Part shown: piece by piece, positions 4,251-6,210 of the stretch
Numbering within the stretch: the stretch's first letter is position 1
Layout: each line of letters starts with the position of its first letter
Assembly (NCBI GenBank): GCA_039028315.1
Contig: JBCCIH010000150.1
Coordinates: 1 to 6,210 of the forward strand
Reading direction: 5' to 3'
Length of the DNA stretch: 6,210 nt
Source of the DNA: Thermodesulfobacteriota bacterium
GTDB lineage: Bacteria; Desulfobacterota_D; UBA1144; Nemesobacterales; UBA2774
Made by a program: the position numbers and the translations under genes
The notes under the pieces: model-generated
The model's input: only the letters and a program-made list of their open reading frames with translations
Told to the model about the DNA's origin: nothing
Databases searched by the model: none

Positions 4251-5864
4251 TTAGCTTTTATTATTCGAGATGTACTCCTTAGCCTTATCTACCCTTTGTC
4301 TTGGGCTGTCTGCATTTGCTGCTAACTCTATAAGCTCTTGATAGTATTTTGTTGCAGCCTTGCTGTTGCCAGAGAGCTCCGCTGCATAACCTGCACCATA
4401 TAAAGCATAGAAACGGTTTGGCGATATTTGAAGACTTTTTTCATATGCAGCAAGTGCTACTTTAGGTTTATCCATCTCTAAGAGCATATCTCCTAGCAGA
4501 TCCCTCGCAGGCAGCACTGCACCTGGAGTAACCGGGTGTTTGTCTACAGAGTCTTCAATGTTTGCAGCTTCCTCCATCATGGTGAGAGCTTTTTGCTTAT
4601 CACCATTTGCGTACTCGATCCATGCGGCTACTGATTTTCTCTGAGCATCTACAATTGTTGACCAGTATTTATCTTTAGTAGCTTCGTATAGAGCATTTAG
4701 CTTATCTAAAGATTCTTGAGCAGATTCTAGATTTCCACTTCTGGCAGCGCCAATTCCCTTTGCAAAATAAATTATTGCCTCAAATTGAGGGTGCTTATCC
4801 CAAGGAAAACTTTCATGAGTCCTTTCTTCTAAGTTTGCTGCCTCCTCCCAGTTCATGGTCTCAAGCGCATAGCGAGACTGCACACCTGCAATGCCGTAAG
4901 CTGAAGCAAAGCTGTCTTGGTAGTTAGCAATTTTATTTACATCACCCAGGACTTCGAGTGCTTTTTTATCCTGACCTTTTTGGAGGTATGAGTAGATTAA
5001 ATAGTCAGCGGCATGAACGTAGTGAAGCGAGATGGCATCTGGGCCGGACTGTCTTTTAGCAGCGTCTGCTGATCTTAAGTTCCAGCTAATTACCTCAGGC
5101 CACATACCCAGTCTAACAAATATGTGGCTAGGCATATGAAGCGCGTGCGGTACGTCAGGGGCCAATTTATCATAGCCTTGTGCAAGTGATACTCCCTTAG
5201 AAGCAAGCACCGGGTTGTCATATGCATGAATTGTGTAGTGATAAACTCCAGGGTGCTGTGGAGCAGTTTTTTGAAGCTCTTCTAGCATAGCGCCTGATTC
5301 TTGCTGGTGTTTAAACGTTTTATCCGCTTTAGGAGCTGTTGCTAGATGAGAAAGAGCATAAAATGATACCGCATCAGCGTCATCGGGATATGCTTCCATC
5401 AATGTCCTTTGACCATCTTCCCAAAGAACTATGCGCTCTGCATGTGGCTTTTCGTGATGGTCAACATAAAACAATTCAATTGCTGATATATAAGCCTGCT
5501 CTCTTTTGGTAGGAGGATTTTTCGATTTTGCTGTGTTTACTGCATCTAATCCCTTATCGAGCTCTTCTTCACTAGGCGGAGCCCAAAGCGGGTGAAGCTG
5601 CGTCATAGCAATTCCCCAATATGCCATCGCACAATTTGGGTCTTTCTCTGCAATCTGAGCAAACACTTTTTCGGCTTGCCCGTACATCATGTGATGCATA
5701 AGAGCCACACCGCGGTTAAAGTCAGCTGCCACAGATTCGTCGCATGAGGTTTCAAACTCTACAACCCCCAGTGAGCCCTCTGCCATTTTAGTATCTTGTG
5801 AAAAACTGCTATTGATTGAAAAAAGTAATATAAGAGCTAGAACTACTAGTCGTGATAAGATCAT
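4251..5864 (-). CDS. Secreted tetratricopeptide-repeat protein
   Basis: A 537-residue exported helical-repeat protein. The signal peptide is MILSRLVVLALILLFSINSS, then FSQ, with likely cleavage after Ser22 (S-F-S|Q). The mature protein opens with a TPR-like hairpin (about 49-82: FNRGVALMHHMMYGQAEKVF then AMAYWGIAM). A central region carries YHYTIHAYDNP (208-218) and the family hallmark HMPSHIFVRLGMW (243-255). Further TPR-like units lie at about 284-350 and 365-435, and a clear pair at about 455-510 (LLGDMLLEMDKPKVALAAYE, then YALYGAGYAAELSGNSKAAT). Cys41 and Cys78 could form a disulfide. This type is common in environmental bacterial genomes; its role is unknown, presumably a protein-binding scaffold in the periplasm. 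The start is set at 5864, not the ATG at 5879: GGAGG (5871-5875) lies six bases before 5864 and inside the longer reading. It is first in a leftward unit with the 153-residue and FUSC-like genes. Confidence 0.88.
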   Translation of the reverse strand: MILSRLVVLALILLFSINSSFSQDTKMAEGSLGVVEFETSCDESVAADFNRGVALMHHMMYGQAEKVFAQIAEKDPNCAMAYWGIAMTQLHPLWAPPSEEELDKGLDAVNTAKSKNPPTKREQAYISAIELFYVDHHEKPHAERIVLWEDGQRTLMEAYPDDADAVSFYALSHLATAPKADKTFKHQQESGAMLEELQKTAPQHPGVYHYTIHAYDNPVLASKGVSLAQGYDKLAPDVPHALHMPSHIFVRLGMWPEVISWNLRSADAAKRQSGPDAISLHYVHAADYLIYSYLQKGQDKKALEVLGDVNKIANYQDSFASAYGIAGVQSRYALETMNWEEAANLEERTHESFPWDKHPQFEAIIYFAKGIGAARSGNLESAQESLDKLNALYEATKDKYWSTIVDAQRKSVAAWIEYANGDKQKALTMMEEAANIEDSVDKHPVTPGAVLPARDLLGDMLLEMDKPKVALAAYEKSLQISPNRFYALYGAGYAAELSGNSKAATKYYQELIELAANADSPRQRVDKAKEYISNNKS

Positions 5865-5894
5865 AAAGCACCTCCACATAAGCTTTTTATTTTG

Positions 5895-5911
5895 TTTGAC
5901 CCCGTGTCAAA
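5895..5911. promoter_or_regulatory. TTTGAC-N5-GTCAAA inverted repeat in the TPR gene leader
   Basis: Perfect 6-bp arms lie 31-47 bases before the TPR start codon. If transcription starts from the -10 at 5929-5934, the repeat sits at about +12 to +28, a typical repressor position; it could also form a leader hairpin. It contains TTGACA on the minus strand, but no good -10 lies at 16-18 bases (only TAAAAA at 15), so use as a -35 box is less likely. Confidence 0.35.
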
Positions 5912-5928
5912 GCCCTACGCCATTTACT

Positions 5929-5934
5929 ATTATA
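5929..5934 (-). promoter_or_regulatory. Likely -10 element for the TPR operon
   Basis: A perfect TATAAT on the minus strand, preceded by an A/T-only stretch (complement of 5935-5944). Transcription would begin near 5923, leaving a leader of about 60 bases. No recognisable -35 is present at 16-18 bases (CCAAAA, TCCAAA, CTCCAA), so the promoter may depend on the AT-rich upstream DNA or an activator. Confidence 0.4.
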
Positions 5935-5937
5935 AAT

Positions 5938-5960
5938 AAAAAAAGCTCTTTTTTGGAGTG
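5938..5960 (-). terminator. Weak possible terminator of the IPTL-CTERM gene
   Basis: Read leftward, CTC pairs with GAG around an A-rich loop (or an A-tract pairs with the T-tract), followed by seven T (complement of A 5938-5944). The stem is short and mostly A-U. The T run, about 55 bases past the stop codon at 5998, is the only terminator-like signal between the two genes. Confidence 0.3.
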
Positions 5961-5997
5961 CTATTTTAGATCTTGTATGTCAATCAGGATATAGGCA

Positions 5998-6210
5998 TTA
6001 ACTTACGGACAAGCGTCTTCTAAGAATAACAAACCCTACTATTCCCAAAACTAAGGCTAAAGCAATCAGACTCCACTCAGATAATGTTGGAACATTTCGA
6101 GACAGCGGACGAAATACCAAGTCCGAAGGATTATTCAGTCCTCCGCTTCCATCCGTCACGAAAACACCTAAGAAGGAACCGGTTGTTCCGTTGTATCTAA
6201 GCACTTCATC
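5998..6210 (-). CDS. C-terminal end of an exosortase-sorted protein with IPTL-CTERM tail (partial)
   Basis: An open frame enters at the right edge and ends at 5998; 70 residues are visible. It begins within the protein (DEVLRYNGTTGSFLGVF), so the GTG at 6204 is not a real start. The first 35 residues (DEVLRYNGTTGSF-GVFV, then GSGGLNNPSDLVF-P) match the last unit of an NHL/Vgb-like beta-propeller repeat common in secreted environmental proteins. The end is a classic IPTL-CTERM sorting signal: VPTLSEW, a hydrophobic helix (SLIALALVLGIVGFVIL), then RRRLSVS. In known systems an exosortase in the inner membrane cleaves or processes this tail, and the protein goes to the cell surface or extracellular matrix. 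The exosortase gene is not in the window; they are usually unlinked. No Cys is visible. The identity of the N-terminal part cannot be known from here. Confidence 0.85.
   Translation of the reverse strand, partial: DEVLRYNGTTGSFLGVFVTDGSGGLNNPSDLVFRPLSRNVPTLSEWSLIALALVLGIVGFVILRRRLSVS

Noticed and set aside
5865..5879. An upstream ATG that would lengthen the TPR protein by five residues (MWRCF)
   Set aside because: The GGAGG ribosome binding site lies inside this extension at correct distance for the ATG at 5864, and the shorter form begins with a normal signal peptide.
1..6210. Defence system, CRISPR array, toxin-antitoxin pair, prophage or integrative element
   Set aside because: No spaced direct repeats, integrase, transposase, nuclease, methyltransferase or toxin-like pair is present. 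The genes are housekeeping, envelope or unknown types.

Overview
This 6.2 kb window is AT-rich chromosomal DNA from a Gram-negative-type bacterium. The clues are a lipoprotein signal peptide, two Sec-type signal peptides, a glutathione-linked detoxification enzyme, and a C-terminal IPTL-CTERM/exosortase tail on a protein cut off at the right edge. That tail type, together with the NHL/Vgb-like repeat before it, is common in uncultured aquatic lineages (deltaproteobacterial-type, Dadabacteria-like and others). I cannot place the organism more closely from the sequence alone. There are no tRNA or rRNA genes, CRISPR arrays, transposases or recognisable defence modules.

Layout, left to right. Positions 1-1028, minus strand: a metallophosphoesterase gene followed 51 bp later by the start of a ModA-like substrate-binding lipoprotein gene that runs off the left edge. 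A good sigma70-type promoter at 1066-1093 sits in front of the pair. A second good promoter, on the plus strand at 1161-1189, drives a small secreted protein gene (1232-1576). Positions 1577-1929 hold no convincing gene. They do hold a series of inverted repeats that ends in a clear plus-strand intrinsic terminator (1868-1908), about 300 bases past the nearest stop codon. This is either a long structured 3' UTR or a separate small RNA. Positions 1930-2778, minus strand: S-formylglutathione hydrolase, with no alcohol dehydrogenase partner in view.

Positions 2779-3138 are a second gap. It has a near-consensus plus-strand promoter, a perfect GGAGG ribosome binding site and a 15- or 20-codon ORF, preceded by a Fur-box-like palindrome. 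It closes with a strong, partly bidirectional terminator that serves the convergent minus-strand gene. Positions 3139-5864, minus strand, read as one transcription unit of three genes: a secreted TPR-repeat protein (start corrected to 5864), a 153-residue protein of unknown function, and a short FUSC/aromatic-acid-exporter-like membrane protein that starts at TTG. Positions 5998-6210, minus strand: the C-terminal end of an exosortase-sorted surface protein.

Most of the genes are ordinary. The best candidates for something undescribed are the two non-coding gaps: the structured region with the orphan terminator (1748-1908), and the micro-gene with strong expression signals (2900-2996). Neither can be proved from sequence alone.
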